Shown: positions 7,323 to 15,872 of the stretch, one piece after another
How the letters are laid out: every line of letters starts with the position of its first letter
How positions within the stretch are numbered: position 1 is the first letter of the stretch
Origin: an uncultured Prolixibacteraceae bacterium
GTDB taxonomy: Bacteria; Bacteroidota; Bacteroidia; Bacteroidales; Prolixibacteraceae
DNA: 64,000 nt
Assembly (NCBI GenBank): GCA_903834475.1
Contig: CAILJH010000211.1
Span: 32,728 to 96,727 of the forward strand
Direction of reading: 5' to 3'
Made by a program: the position numbers and the translations under genes
Notes under the pieces: generated by a model
Seen by the model: the letters and a program-made list of their open reading frames with translations, nothing else
The model's database searches: none
What the model was told of the DNA's origin: nothing

Positions 7323-8897
7323 ATGGAAACAACCGGTAAAACATATTCCATCGAACCAATTTCAGGAAATCTGGACTTTGGTCAGTCCCGTCATCTTTTG
7401 GATCGCTGCCTGTTTGGAGCAAAAAAAAGTGAAATAGATTCTCTGGTTGGAAAGGATATTTCTACTGTAATTAATACTCTTCTTCAGAAGATCGATATTC
7501 CTAATCCACCAGTTGGTTATGACGTGCTCGATCCCGATGTGCCGATCGGTGAAACCTGGGTGAATCTGGCTTACAACAGTGATTACAACATTTACCGGCG
7601 TCGAAGTTTTCGCTGCTGGTGGATAAGCCAAATGATGCTGCAAAGCGTCTCGTTGGTCGAAAAAATGGTACTTTTATGGCACAACCATTTTGTTACCGAA
7701 ATTGAAGTAGTTGATGTTGCTCCGTTCAATTACCAGTATAACCAGGTTTTAAGAGCCAACGCACTCGGGAATATCAAACAAATGGCTTATGAGATTGTCA
7801 TTGATCCGGCGATGCTGGTTTACCTCAACGGAGAATCGAATAAAGCAAGTGCACCAAACGAAAATTTTGGCCGCGAATTGTTCGAATTATTCACCATTGG
7901 GAAAGGACCACTGATTACCGATGGAAATTACACCAACTATACTGAAGCCGACATTCGGGAAGCAGCCAAAGTTTTAACCGGTTGGAAAGTTGACCGGACA
8001 ACCAATAAATCGTATTTCACAGACACACGGCACGATCAGACAACCAAAGTTTTTTCGGATGCTTTCGGGAAAACCAGTATTCAGAACTATGGAGCCGATG
8101 AATACAAATTGCTGGTTGATATGATTTTCAGCCAAAAAGAAACGGCCCGGAATCTTGTCCGCAAAATTTACCGCTGGCTGATGTATTATGAAATCAATCC
8201 TGAAATTGAATCTCAGATCATTGAACCATTGGCAACAACCTTGTTCGACAACAATTACGAGGTTAAACCAATGCTGGCGCAATTGTTGAGCAGTCAGCAT
8301 TTTTTCAGCGTCGATTATCAGGGTTCTCAAATTAAAAATCCAATGGATTTTACGATTGGAGTTTATCGCAAATGCGAGATTCCTCTGTCGGCAGTATTTA
8401 AAGATAATTACGAGAACTGGCTTGAAGTGTATTATTCGAGCAAATCGATGGAAATGATTCTGGGTGATCCGCCCGATGTGGCCGGATGGCCTGAGTATTA
8501 CAAAGCACCTTCGTTTTACGAATTGTGGATTAATTCATCAACAGTTCCTCAGCGAACCACTTATACCGATACACTTTGTGGTTCCGGAATAACCAAAAAC
8601 GGATTTAAATTTGTCATCGACCCATTCGTTCTCACTGGAATGACTGGAGATCCTTCAAATGTCACAGCGCTATTGAATGGTCTTGCTCAAATTATTCTTC
8701 CGGTGCAACTCAACGATGCACAATTCAATCTGCTCAAGGAAACATTGATTCCCGGATTGCCTGATTCTACCTGGACTTTCGAGTGGATAAAATACATCAG
8801 TAATCCAACCGATACGACTCAAAAAACGCTGATCAGCAAAAAACTTCTTGCTGTAATTAAAGCGATGCTCCGGATGCCCGAATTTTACCTCAGCTAA
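7323..8897 (+). CDS. DUF1800 family protein
   Basis: 524 aa. DUF1800 features: RHLLDRCLFGAKKSEID, FRCWWISQMMLQS, EKMVLLWHNHFVTE, the NENFGRELFELFTIG motif at ~180-194, EADIREAAKVLTGW, KNPMDFTIGVYRKC and PPDVAGWPEYYKAPSFYELW. The biochemical role of the family is not established. It is nearly always paired with a DUF1501 protein, as here (18 bp downstream). No signal peptide is evident at the chosen ATG. Confidence 0.9.
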   Translation: METTGKTYSIEPISGNLDFGQSRHLLDRCLFGAKKSEIDSLVGKDISTVINTLLQKIDIPNPPVGYDVLDPDVPIGETWVNLAYNSDYNIYRRRSFRCWWISQMMLQSVSLVEKMVLLWHNHFVTEIEVVDVAPFNYQYNQVLRANALGNIKQMAYEIVIDPAMLVYLNGESNKASAPNENFGRELFELFTIGKGPLITDGNYTNYTEADIREAAKVLTGWKVDRTTNKSYFTDTRHDQTTKVFSDAFGKTSIQNYGADEYKLLVDMIFSQKETARNLVRKIYRWLMYYEINPEIESQIIEPLATTLFDNNYEVKPMLAQLLSSQHFFSVDYQGSQIKNPMDFTIGVYRKCEIPLSAVFKDNYENWLEVYYSSKSMEMILGDPPDVAGWPEYYKAPSFYELWINSSTVPQRTTYTDTLCGSGITKNGFKFVIDPFVLTGMTGDPSNVTALLNGLAQIILPVQLNDAQFNLLKETLIPGLPDSTWTFEWIKYISNPTDTTQKTLISKKLLAVIKAMLRMPEFYLS

Positions 8898-8915
8898 GAT
8901 CTAAAGTCAATAAAA

Positions 8916-10475
8916 ATGAAACGAAGAAAATTTCTAAAATACGCAACAGTTTCACTCGCAACTCCTTTTCTATTTCAGGAACAATGGATTAGTGCCATGA
9001 CGAATCGCTCGGTAATTGATGTGTTGAGTTCATACAATCCGGATCGAAAACTGGTTCTGATTCAGCTGGATGGCGGGAACGACGGCCTGAATATGCTGAT
9101 TCCAATATCGGAATACGACAATCTGGCCAATGCCCGCAGAAATATTCTGGTCGACAAGGCTCAGATTTTAAAATTGACAGAAGAAACCGGGTTAAATCCG
9201 GCCATGCCCGAACTGATCAACCTTTATAAAGAAGGAAAAGTACAGTTTATTCAGGGTGTGGGGTATCCAAGTCCAAATCTTTCGCATTTCCGTTCGAAGG
9301 ACATCATCAGTTCAGCATCCGATTCAAAAACCATCATCAGTACTGGCTGGGCAGGCCGGATGTTTAACAATCAATATTCGGATTATCCCAATGGATTTCC
9401 AAATGTGAAACAACCACATCCAATTGCATTGACTATTGGTTCAACAAGTTCATCGGTTTGTCAGGGTGATCTGGCAAATTACAGTGCCGTATTATCAAAT
9501 CTAACTTCAAACTATACCAACTCTTCTCCAAATGGTACTTATCCTGAAACTCCATTCGGAAACGAATTGAAGTTTGTGAATACCATGATGGAACAGACCG
9601 AAAGCTATCTTTCCGTAATTAAAGAAGCGGCCTCAAAAGCCAAAAATCTTTCGACTTTGTATCCAGTTTCGGGACAAAATGGACTGGCAGACAAGCTAAA
9701 GCTGGTGGCAAACCTGATTGCCGGAGGGCTCCAAACTCAAATCTATGTGGTTAGCCTTGGTGGCTGGGATCTGCATTCATCAGCTGTTACCAGCGAAACA
9801 GATAAGCTCACGGGGCAACATCCCAATTTACTGAGCAAACTTTCGAAAGCCATCGCTGCCTTTGAAGATGATTTAAAACTGATGAATAAAGCTGATGAAG
9901 TGATGGGATTTGTATCTACTGAATTTGGACGGCGCATCAAATCGAACGATAGTCTGGGAACCGATCATGGCACCACCTGGCCGGCCATTGTATTTGGTTC
10001 GAAAGTTAATCCGGGAATTATCGGGAACAACCCAAACATTCCGGCGGTGGTAACCAAATCAGACAATCTTCCACTGCAAAATGATTTCCGCAGTATTTAC
10101 ACTGGATTTTACAAACAGTGGTTCGGACTTGACGATCTGGAAACCACGCAACTTCTGGGGAAATCGTTTCCTGAAATTCAGGTAATAGCCAAAAGTACAG
10201 CAACTTCACCAAGTACATCCTTCGAAGAAAGTATCAGATTGTGGCCAAATCCGCTGGAAGATCAGGCACAGCTTGCATTTAATTCAAATGGGGAAACCAT
10301 CCGAATCCGAATATTTTCCATGACCGGCCAATTGGTTGAAAACCATTTACAGCAAAGATTTGCTGAAGGAAACCAACAAATCGAGCTTCGGCTCGGACAT
10401 TTGGCAAAAGGAACATACCAACTCACGCTGGAGCAGAAAAGCAGCAGACAAACGGTTAGATTTGTAGTAAAATAG
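8916..10475 (+). CDS. DUF1501 family protein with T9SS sorting domain
   Basis: 519 aa. The start MKRRKFLKYATVSLATPFLF is a Tat-like signal. DUF1501 (sulfatase-like fold) motifs are VLIQLDGGNDGLNMLIP, VQFIQGVGYPSPNLSHFRS, TGWAGRMF, SLGGWDLHS and STEFGRRIKSNDSLGTDHG. The last ~80 residues (RLWPNPLEDQAQLAF, RIFSMTGQLVE, GTYQLTLEQ, ending RFVVK) form a type A type IX secretion sorting domain, so the protein is probably exported to the cell surface. Co-transcribed with the DUF1800 gene. Its stop is 1 bp from the convergent PQQ-protein stop. Confidence 0.92.
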   Translation: MKRRKFLKYATVSLATPFLFQEQWISAMTNRSVIDVLSSYNPDRKLVLIQLDGGNDGLNMLIPISEYDNLANARRNILVDKAQILKLTEETGLNPAMPELINLYKEGKVQFIQGVGYPSPNLSHFRSKDIISSASDSKTIISTGWAGRMFNNQYSDYPNGFPNVKQPHPIALTIGSTSSSVCQGDLANYSAVLSNLTSNYTNSSPNGTYPETPFGNELKFVNTMMEQTESYLSVIKEAASKAKNLSTLYPVSGQNGLADKLKLVANLIAGGLQTQIYVVSLGGWDLHSSAVTSETDKLTGQHPNLLSKLSKAIAAFEDDLKLMNKADEVMGFVSTEFGRRIKSNDSLGTDHGTTWPAIVFGSKVNPGIIGNNPNIPAVVTKSDNLPLQNDFRSIYTGFYKQWFGLDDLETTQLLGKSFPEIQVIAKSTATSPSTSFEESIRLWPNPLEDQAQLAFNSNGETIRIRIFSMTGQLVENHLQQRFAEGNQQIELRLGHLAKGTYQLTLEQKSSRQTVRFVVK

Positions 10476-10476
10476 G

Positions 10477-11715
10477 CTATTTTAGCCCGTATGCCATCAG
10501 CGTATTTCCATGACGAATATACAAAACACCGTTGCTGATTACCGGATGAGAAAAATGTTCTTTGGTTCCTTTCTCTATTTTGAACTGGCTGACAACCTCC
10601 AACTTTGGTCCTGAAATATTGATCAGGTTAACGTGTCCGTTATCGGTATAGCAATACAAATGATCATCGGCAAAAATGACACTTCCCCTGAGATTCGACA
10701 GTGAGTCAAGTACCGAACCGCTTTTTATATCAATACTTTTAAGCTTTTTGTCGTCGGTAGCACAAAAAATCCGATCACCAGATTTCACAAATCCACCGAT
10801 TGCATTCTTCACTTTCAGGTTTCGCCAAACTTCCTTGATCGATTTCCCATCAGGAGATAATTGAAGTTTAAACGCACCACTTCCCTTCTCAACACCTGAA
10901 ACCTCGTAAATAAATCCGTCGGAATAAACTGGAGTATTGCAATATTCGCCTTCCATTTTCACCGAATCTTCCTTTTGAGACCACAACAATTCTCCAGTAT
11001 GGATATCCAATCCCATCAGGTATTCGTGCGACAAAGTAACCAGAATTTTTCGTTCCGGAAGGCTGATAACCATCGGCGAGCAGAATGAAACCGCATCACC
11101 CAGCGCTTTTGAAGTCCAAACCATTTTCCCGGTATTTTTATCCAGTGCAACAATGTTGTTCTCTTTCCCTCCCGGAAAACAATACACATTTTTATCATCG
11201 ACAAGCAATGATTCAGAACATCCAAACATATTCACAATTCCACCCAAATCGCCCACCATATTGACCGACCATTTTTCTGCTCCTGATAACGCATCAAAAC
11301 AAGCTATCCGTCCCATTCCTGAACATGCAAAAACCAGATTACCGTAAACCGTTGGTGTTGAACGTGCGCCGGGAAAACTGGCTGAAAAATCTTTTCCGGA
11401 AAATTCGGGTCCGTTGGGCGATTTCCAAACCAGTTTACCTTTCAAATCGAAAGCAAATACCTGGCTATTTCCTTCTATCTCACCATTGATGAATAACCTG
11501 TCACCGGCTATTGCCGGAGAAGCATATCCATTGCCAATCTCTTCGGAAAACCAAAGTAATTTTGGTCCTCCTTTCGGCCACGCCTTCAGGAGATTCTTAT
11601 CCTGATAAATTCCATCGCGGTTGGTTCCCCGCCATTGTGCATTTTTTCCATTTTGATTGGTGCAGGCGGCTGCCAGCATGTAAGTGAGAATTATAACTAA
11701 TTTAAAGTTTTTCAT
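10477..11715 (-). CDS. PQQ-like beta-propeller lipoprotein
   Basis: 412 aa. Signal peptide with lipobox LAAAC (Cys18), then about seven PQQ/BamB-like propeller blades (WRGTNRDGIYQDKNLLKAWP, GDRLFINGEIEG, ACFDALSGAEKW, VALDKNTGKMVW, MGLDIHTGELLW, HVNLINISG). No fused dehydrogenase domain and no PQQ genes nearby, so it is more likely a scaffold or binding protein than a quinoprotein enzyme. It has its own well-formed promoter. Confidence 0.85.
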   Translation of the reverse strand: MKNFKLVIILTYMLAAACTNQNGKNAQWRGTNRDGIYQDKNLLKAWPKGGPKLLWFSEEIGNGYASPAIAGDRLFINGEIEGNSQVFAFDLKGKLVWKSPNGPEFSGKDFSASFPGARSTPTVYGNLVFACSGMGRIACFDALSGAEKWSVNMVGDLGGIVNMFGCSESLLVDDKNVYCFPGGKENNIVALDKNTGKMVWTSKALGDAVSFCSPMVISLPERKILVTLSHEYLMGLDIHTGELLWSQKEDSVKMEGEYCNTPVYSDGFIYEVSGVEKGSGAFKLQLSPDGKSIKEVWRNLKVKNAIGGFVKSGDRIFCATDDKKLKSIDIKSGSVLDSLSNLRGSVIFADDHLYCYTDNGHVNLINISGPKLEVVSQFKIEKGTKEHFSHPVISNGVLYIRHGNTLMAYGLK

Positions 11716-11781
11716 TGATTGTGGTTTTATGGTTTTATGGCTCTACAAAAAATTGCTGATTAATGAAAGGTAATTGACAAT

Positions 11782-11811
11782 CAAAAATAAAGATTAATTT
11801 GTATTATCAAA
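11782..11811 (-). promoter_or_regulatory. Bacteroidota-type promoter of the PQQ-propeller gene
   Basis: On the minus strand: TTTG (11808-11811), 18 bp, TATTTTTG (11782-11789). This fits the -33/-7 pattern. The leader to the ATG at 11715 is about 60 nt. Confidence 0.6.
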
Positions 11812-11947
11812 CTACTTGAAAGCCCGTTTATATTCCTTCAGTTAAAGAAATTGCACTCATTCCATGCTTCAGAATCCATGTTACAGAACAAAACTCTTCA
11901 GTAAAATTAATTCCAGAAACAATTTGTAATTAAAAATTCATACATTT

Positions 11948-11972
11948 GTTCGTAATTTCACGAACAACGAAC
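11948..11972 (+). promoter_or_regulatory. ArsR1 operator overlapping the promoter and start region
   Basis: GTTCGT-N6-ACGAAC perfect inverted repeat at 11948-11965, followed by a third half-site ACGAAC at 11967-11972, one base before the arsR1 ATG. A -7-like element TACATTTG (11941-11948) runs into the operator. The same GTTCGT-N6-ACGAAC occurs at 13763-13780. The layout fits autorepression. Confidence 0.8.
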
Positions 11973-11973
11973 A

Positions 11974-12297
11974 ATGACAAATAAAATAATCACAGAAGAC
12001 CAGCAGAAAGCCGCCAGATATGCCAAAGCGATGGGCCATCCAATCCGGATGTATGTACTTGAATTACTCTCGAAACAATCGTGTTGCTACAGTGGTGATT
12101 TAACCGAAGAACTTCCGATTGTCAAGTCAACTCTTTCGCAACATCTGAAAGAATTGAAAAATGCCGGGTTAATTCAGGGCGAAATCGAAGCTCCACGTAT
12201 TAAATACTGTCTGAACCGTGAGAACTGGAAAGAAGCTCAGGTTTTATTCGGAAAATTTCTGAAAATGGACAGTGAAGAACCTTTTACAAACTGCTAA
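11974..12297 (+). CDS. arsR: ArsR/SmtB-family metalloregulator (arsR1)
   Basis: 107 aa winged-helix repressor: KAMGHPIRMYVLELL, then the recognition part ELPIVKSTLSQHLKELKNAGLI and wing IKYCLN. Candidate As(III) ligands are Cys37 and Cys38 in the KQSCCYSGDL segment, Cys79 and the C-terminal Cys107. It probably represses the genes from here through the permease at 13796 and releases the GTTCGT-N6-ACGAAC operator when arsenical is bound. Leads an operon with four downstream genes. Confidence 0.92.
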   Translation: MTNKIITEDQQKAARYAKAMGHPIRMYVLELLSKQSCCYSGDLTEELPIVKSTLSQHLKELKNAGLIQGEIEAPRIKYCLNRENWKEAQVLFGKFLKMDSEEPFTNC

Positions 12298-12308
12298 AAC
12301 AATTGGTC

Positions 12309-12548
12309 ATGGAAATAAAAATCTTAGGAACAGGTTGCCCAAAATGCAAAACACTTGAAAGGCTTACCCGTGAAGTAGTGGAACAAAATGGCATTGATGC
12401 CACGGTTACCAAAGTGGAAGATATTTATCAAATCATGAAATACGGCGTGATGACAACTCCGGCTTTGGTTGTGGACGAAAAAGTCGTCATTAAAGGTCGG
12501 ATACCTTCATCCGATGAAATCAGACAAGTACTCACCAAAGCAATTTGA
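12309..12548 (+). CDS. Small thioredoxin-like protein (TM0996/MTH895 type; ArsE-like position)
   Basis: 79 aa redox protein with active-site CPKC (GTGCPKCKTLERL) and the cis-Pro segment MTTPALVVDEKVV. An in-frame TTG six bases upstream is less likely than this ATG. In arsEFG-type loci a protein of this kind acts with ArsF in reducing nitro-aromatic arsenicals. Here the order thioredoxin-ArsF-ArsG is the same, so it is the likely ArsE counterpart, by position. It starts 11 bp after arsR1. Confidence 0.85.
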   Translation: MEIKILGTGCPKCKTLERLTREVVEQNGIDATVTKVEDIYQIMKYGVMTTPALVVDEKVVIKGRIPSSDEIRQVLTKAI

Positions 12549-12565
12549 CAATGAAACAATTTGAA

Positions 12566-12597
12566 GATTTGAAAATGGTCTAATTCATCTTCAAATC
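12566..12597. repeat. Inverted repeat within the ars operon
   Basis: GATTTGAAAATG (12566-12577) pairs with CATCTTCAAATC (12586-12597) with one mismatch and an 8-nt loop. It lies between the thioredoxin and ArsF-like genes. Similar GATTTGAAG words occur at 28820-28860, so this is probably a dispersed AT-rich repeat. It could also trim mRNA levels within the operon. Confidence 0.5.
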
Positions 12598-12631
12598 AAC
12601 ACATATTCAAATAATTAAACTCAATATCAAG

Positions 12632-13042
12632 ATGAAAAAGATTCAATTATTAAGTATTTTGATTGTGTTGCTGATGAGCAGTTTGATCAGCAATGCTCAA
12701 ACTTCAAAAAAAGAGACAACAGGTTCCGCAGTCAATAAATTGGAAGCCTATTATTTTCACAATACGTCACGCTGTGTTACCTGCAAGACGGTTGAATCGG
12801 AGGCAAAAGCTGATCTGGAAAACCTTTATGGAAGTCAGGTAACATTCAAGGCCTTGAACCTTGAAGAAGATTCAACGAAGCCGATTGCCGAAAAATTAAA
12901 AATTTCAGGCCAAACACTGCTCATTGTCAAAGGAGATCAGCAGATAAACCTGACCAACGAAGGGTTTCTGTATGCCCGCACAAATCCCGTAAAATTCAAA
13001 AAAATCATTAAAGAAAAAGTTGACAAACTTCTGGACTTATAA
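12632..13042 (+). CDS. arsF: ArsF-like periplasmic thiol protein
   Basis: 136 aa with a signal peptide (residues 1-22, ending SNAQ) and a thioredoxin-like fold. The redox motif is CVTC in YYFHNTSRCVTCKTVESEA, with FKALNLEEDSTKPIAEKL and SGQTLLIVKGD following. I recognise it as the family annotated as nitrophenyl-compound nitroreductase subunit ArsF. The adjacent ArsG-like membrane protein supports this. It could still be a generic thiol-transfer partner of the CcdA-like protein next to it. Confidence 0.75.
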   Translation: MKKIQLLSILIVLLMSSLISNAQTSKKETTGSAVNKLEAYYFHNTSRCVTCKTVESEAKADLENLYGSQVTFKALNLEEDSTKPIAEKLKISGQTLLIVKGDQQINLTNEGFLYARTNPVKFKKIIKEKVDKLLDL

Positions 13043-13045
13043 ACC

Positions 13046-13744
13046 ATGGAGTTTCTGACCAATCTACTCGAAAACAGCAGCATACCCTGGGTTTCGGCCT
13101 TTGTACTGGGATTGATGACAGCTATCAGTCCATGTCCGCTGGCAACCAACATCACTGCGGTAGGCTTTATCAGCAAGGATATTGAAAGCCGCAACCGTGT
13201 TTTTGTGAATGGATTGCTTTATACACTTGGACGTGCGATATCGTACACTGCGGTTGCCCTTATTATTTATTTTGGCGCCGATCAGTTTAAATTTTCAGGC
13301 ATTTTTCAGCTTTACGGTGAGAAAATTATCGGCCCATTGCTGATTATCATCGGGTTGTTCATGCTGGATATTTTAAAAATAAAATTTCCGGGACTGAGCG
13401 GCATAACATCCAGAATGGAATCCAAAACGAAATGGGGATATCTCGATGCCATTTTACTGGGAATGGTTTTTGCTTTGGCCTTCTGTCCCTATAGCGGAGT
13501 TCTATATTTTGGGATGTTGGTACCGATGACTGTTGCAAGCGCATCTGGCTTATATCTTCCAATCGTTTTTGCTGTAGCTACCGGTATTCCGGTCATTATC
13601 TTTGCCTGGATACTGGCATTCTCTGTTGGTTCCATCGGAGGTTTTTATAACAAATTAAAGATTTTTGAAACCAGATTCCGGCGCGTCATTGCCATTCTCT
13701 TTATTGCTGTTGGTATCTATTACATTTTCAGAATTTTCTTTTAA
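13046..13744 (+). CDS. arsG: ArsG-like / CcdA-type membrane protein
   Basis: 232 aa, six or seven transmembrane helices, related to CcdA/DsbD. Conserved Cys motifs are SPCPLATN in helix 1 and AFCPYSGVLYFGM in helix 4. This family is annotated as aromatic aminobenzylarsenical efflux permease ArsG; it may move reduced organoarsenicals outward or pass electrons to ArsF. It starts 3 bp after the ArsF-like stop, so the two are translationally linked. Confidence 0.75.
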   Translation: MEFLTNLLENSSIPWVSAFVLGLMTAISPCPLATNITAVGFISKDIESRNRVFVNGLLYTLGRAISYTAVALIIYFGADQFKFSGIFQLYGEKIIGPLLIIIGLFMLDILKIKFPGLSGITSRMESKTKWGYLDAILLGMVFALAFCPYSGVLYFGMLVPMTVASASGLYLPIVFAVATGIPVIIFAWILAFSVGSIGGFYNKLKIFETRFRRVIAILFIAVGIYYIFRIFF

Positions 13745-13762
13745 AAAATTTGGCCAAATTGT

Positions 13763-13780
13763 TCGTCGATTTACGAACTA
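13763..13780 (+). promoter_or_regulatory. Second ArsR1-type operator, upstream of the permease
   Basis: GTTCGT-N6-ACGAAC, identical in both half-sites and spacing to the operator at 11948-11965. It lies 15 bp before the permease start. A further palindrome, TTTGGCCAAA, precedes it at 13751-13760. The site suggests separate ArsR1 control of the permease. Confidence 0.8.
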
Positions 13781-13795
13781 AATGATACTTCGGAT

Positions 13796-14818
13796 ATGAG
13801 AAACATAAAAAATGCGATCTGGCTTCCTCTTGCCTTTCTGCCCATATGGTTCCTAATATATCATAATCTACAGCCGGTAACCGATTGGATTATTGACACG
13901 GCATTGGGAATAACAAAAGGTACACATTTGACCGAAGCGTTACGTTTCTTTATTTTCGAGTTCCCTAAAGTAATGCTGCTGCTTACTCTCATCATCTTTG
14001 TGGTTGGAATTATCCGCACCTACTTTACTCCTGAAAAAACCCGCAAAGCGCTCGAAGGAAAAAAAACATTTACCGGCAATGTGATGGCTGCCACTCTTGG
14101 AATTGTCACTCCTTTTTGCTCCTGTTCGGCCATCCCACTGTTTTTAGGTTTTGTAGAATCGGGTGTTCCGTTGGGAGTAACTTTTTCATTCCTAATTGCT
14201 GCTCCAATGATCAACGAGGTGGCTATCATACTTCTGTTTGGAATGTTTGGCTGGAAGGTTGCCGCAATTTACGTAGGAACCGGTTTGGCCATTGCCATCC
14301 TTGCCGGTTGGGTGATAGGTCTGCTGAAACTCGAAAAATGGGTTGAACCCTGGGTATATCAAACCCACATAGGTGACAGCGAATTAGAAGAAGACAAATT
14401 AACTTTTGTCAAACGGATTAATCTTGGATATGATGCGGTGAAGGAAATTGTCGGTAAAGTCTGGATTTACGTTGCACTTGGAATCCTTGTTGGTGCCGGG
14501 GCTCATGGCTATGTTCCTGAAGAATTTATGGCCGCACTGATGGGCAAATCTGCCTGGTACTCCATTCCACTTTCAGTTTTGATAGGTATTCCATTGTATT
14601 CCAATGCCGCCGGAATAGTCCCGATTGTTTCGGTTCTGATCGAAAAAGGAGCATCGCTGGGAACTGCCCTCGCATTTATGATGTCGGTTATTGGACTTTC
14701 ACTTCCTGAAATGATTATCCTGAGAAAAGTGCTAAAACTCCCGCTAATATTAACCTTTATTGGTGTTGTGGGTACCGGAATAATGATTGTCGGGTATTTG
14801 TTTAATTATATTTTTTAA
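13796..14818 (+). CDS. ArsP/DUF318-family permease
   Basis: 340 aa, about eight to ten transmembrane helices. The hallmark TPFCSCSAIPLFLGF (near residue 105) carries the Cys pair of the ArsP_1/DUF318 permease family. AAPMINEVAIILLFGMFGW and IPLYSNAAGIVPI follow. Some members export trivalent organoarsenicals (ArsP) and others have been linked to Cu/Zn efflux. The arsenic setting and its own ArsR1-type operator favour an arsenical. Confidence 0.85.
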   Translation: MRNIKNAIWLPLAFLPIWFLIYHNLQPVTDWIIDTALGITKGTHLTEALRFFIFEFPKVMLLLTLIIFVVGIIRTYFTPEKTRKALEGKKTFTGNVMAATLGIVTPFCSCSAIPLFLGFVESGVPLGVTFSFLIAAPMINEVAIILLFGMFGWKVAAIYVGTGLAIAILAGWVIGLLKLEKWVEPWVYQTHIGDSELEEDKLTFVKRINLGYDAVKEIVGKVWIYVALGILVGAGAHGYVPEEFMAALMGKSAWYSIPLSVLIGIPLYSNAAGIVPIVSVLIEKGASLGTALAFMMSVIGLSLPEMIILRKVLKLPLILTFIGVVGTGIMIVGYLFNYIF

Positions 14819-14827
14819 GAATACTGT

Positions 14828-15403
14828 TTACCTCAGATAATCGCTTACAGCCTTACTGATCCCCTTTTTCACACTCTCCCAGGTTTGTTTTTTAAAACTC
14901 ACAGGAGTTTCGCTCTCATCAGCGTCAACAAAATAGGTTATAGCATTCAGAATGCTTATGGCGAGCATTTGGCTGGGGTATTTTTGTTTGTGCCAGTCCA
15001 TAATTTGTGGCAGGGAAAAATGTTGAAGCAATTCATACAAATCCCAAAAGTCCTTCTTCTTAGCCCTTCCGAAGATTGCCTGAATTTTCATGGCAGCAAT
15101 GTCAGCGCTGCTATACATTCTGATATTGTTTGCAATTTCAATCGCTGCAATTGGTTGATGGGGAAAGTAAACGATGTCAACCTTTATCCGGTTTATATTA
15201 CAGAAAATTCCAAAATTTTTATGTCCGCTTTCATAATCGAAATCAGACCCAAATTCCACGATTAATTCGTTTTCGATACTTGAGTGGTCAAACTTTTCAT
15301 GATAGAATAAATCCAGATTAATTGAACTGCGGTGCCCATAGCGAAGTGACAAAGCCGTTCCTCCCACTAAAGAAAACGGTTGAAGTGATGGTAGATCCAT
15401 CAA
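14828..15403 (-). CDS. AbiEii/AbiGii-type nucleotidyltransferase (toxin-like)
   Basis: 191 aa of the DUF1814/AbiEii family. Nucleotidyltransferase motif FSLVGGTALSLRYGHR, with the metal-binding Asp in SSINLDLF, then IKVDIVYFPHQP and the helical KIQAIFGRAKKKDFWDLYELL, typical of the family. AbiEii proteins are toxins of type IV toxin-antitoxin and phage-abortive systems. Convergent with the permease (9 bp gap) and 5 bp downstream of its DUF6922 partner. Confidence 0.88.
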   Translation of the reverse strand: MMDLPSLQPFSLVGGTALSLRYGHRSSINLDLFYHEKFDHSSIENELIVEFGSDFDYESGHKNFGIFCNINRIKVDIVYFPHQPIAAIEIANNIRMYSSADIAAMKIQAIFGRAKKKDFWDLYELLQHFSLPQIMDWHKQKYPSQMLAISILNAITYFVDADESETPVSFKKQTWESVKKGISKAVSDYLR

Positions 15404-15408
15404 CCTTT

Positions 15409-15711
15409 TCAGTAAGGAAAGAGTTCAGGGTTCAACTGTCTTAGTATATAACATCTGAATTCATTAAGCGGTTTGTTTATAACAGCACTGGCAAGATAAA
15501 TGCGGTGCTCGGGTAAATATTTGGCTTTCAACAAGGCATCGGTTACCTTTTCATCGCCGTAATACCGTCGGCATTGGCGGATATCTTCCACATCGCCACG
15601 TTCAAAAACCCTCTCAATAACGAAGTTGGCTTTGGCATCGTAGTCAATCTGATCAAAGTTCACATCCCAGAAGATGCGCTTTTCGAATATGGGTTTCGGT
15701 GTCGATATCAT
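15409..15711 (-). CDS. DUF6922-like protein, probable partner/antitoxin of the AbiEii-type toxin
   Basis: 100 aa. RIFWDVNFDQIDYDA, FVIERVFERGDVEDIRQCRRYYG and LPEHRIYLASAVINKPLNEFRCY match the DUF6922 pattern, a small family commonly encoded just before AbiEii-type nucleotidyltransferases. The antitoxin role is inferred from position and size. The pair lies between the two ars operons and on the opposite strand. Confidence 0.75.
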   Translation of the reverse strand: MISTPKPIFEKRIFWDVNFDQIDYDAKANFVIERVFERGDVEDIRQCRRYYGDEKVTDALLKAKYLPEHRIYLASAVINKPLNEFRCYILRQLNPELFPY

Positions 15712-15808
15712 ACAGCGAAGATAATAAAAGGGAATGGGAACGTATGTGAAACCTGATAGAATTCATCTGAATGACAAATTTTTTTCCGGAAATGTAATCA
15801 AAATTTAA

Positions 15809-15854
15809 TGACGTAAATATACGTCATGTTAATATTAGACGTATATTTACGTCA
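15809..15854 (+). promoter_or_regulatory. Nested double palindrome: ArsR2 operator
   Basis: TGACGTAAATATACGTC (15809-15825) and its exact reverse complement GACGTATATTTACGTCA (15838-15854) are separated by 12 bp. Each arm is itself a palindrome of the form ACGTA/TACGT around a 4-bp centre. It ends 18 bp before the arsR2 ATG. The half-site differs from the ArsR1 operator (GTTCGT/ACGAAC), so the two regulators should not cross-bind. Confidence 0.85.
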
Positions 15855-15872
15855 TAATTAAAATCTCTTGTT

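Noticed and set aside
11941..11948. Full -33/-7 promoter for arsR1
   Set aside because: TACATTTG fits the -7 box, but the only TTTG upstream is 14 bp away, too close for a -33 element, so only the -7 is noted with the operator.
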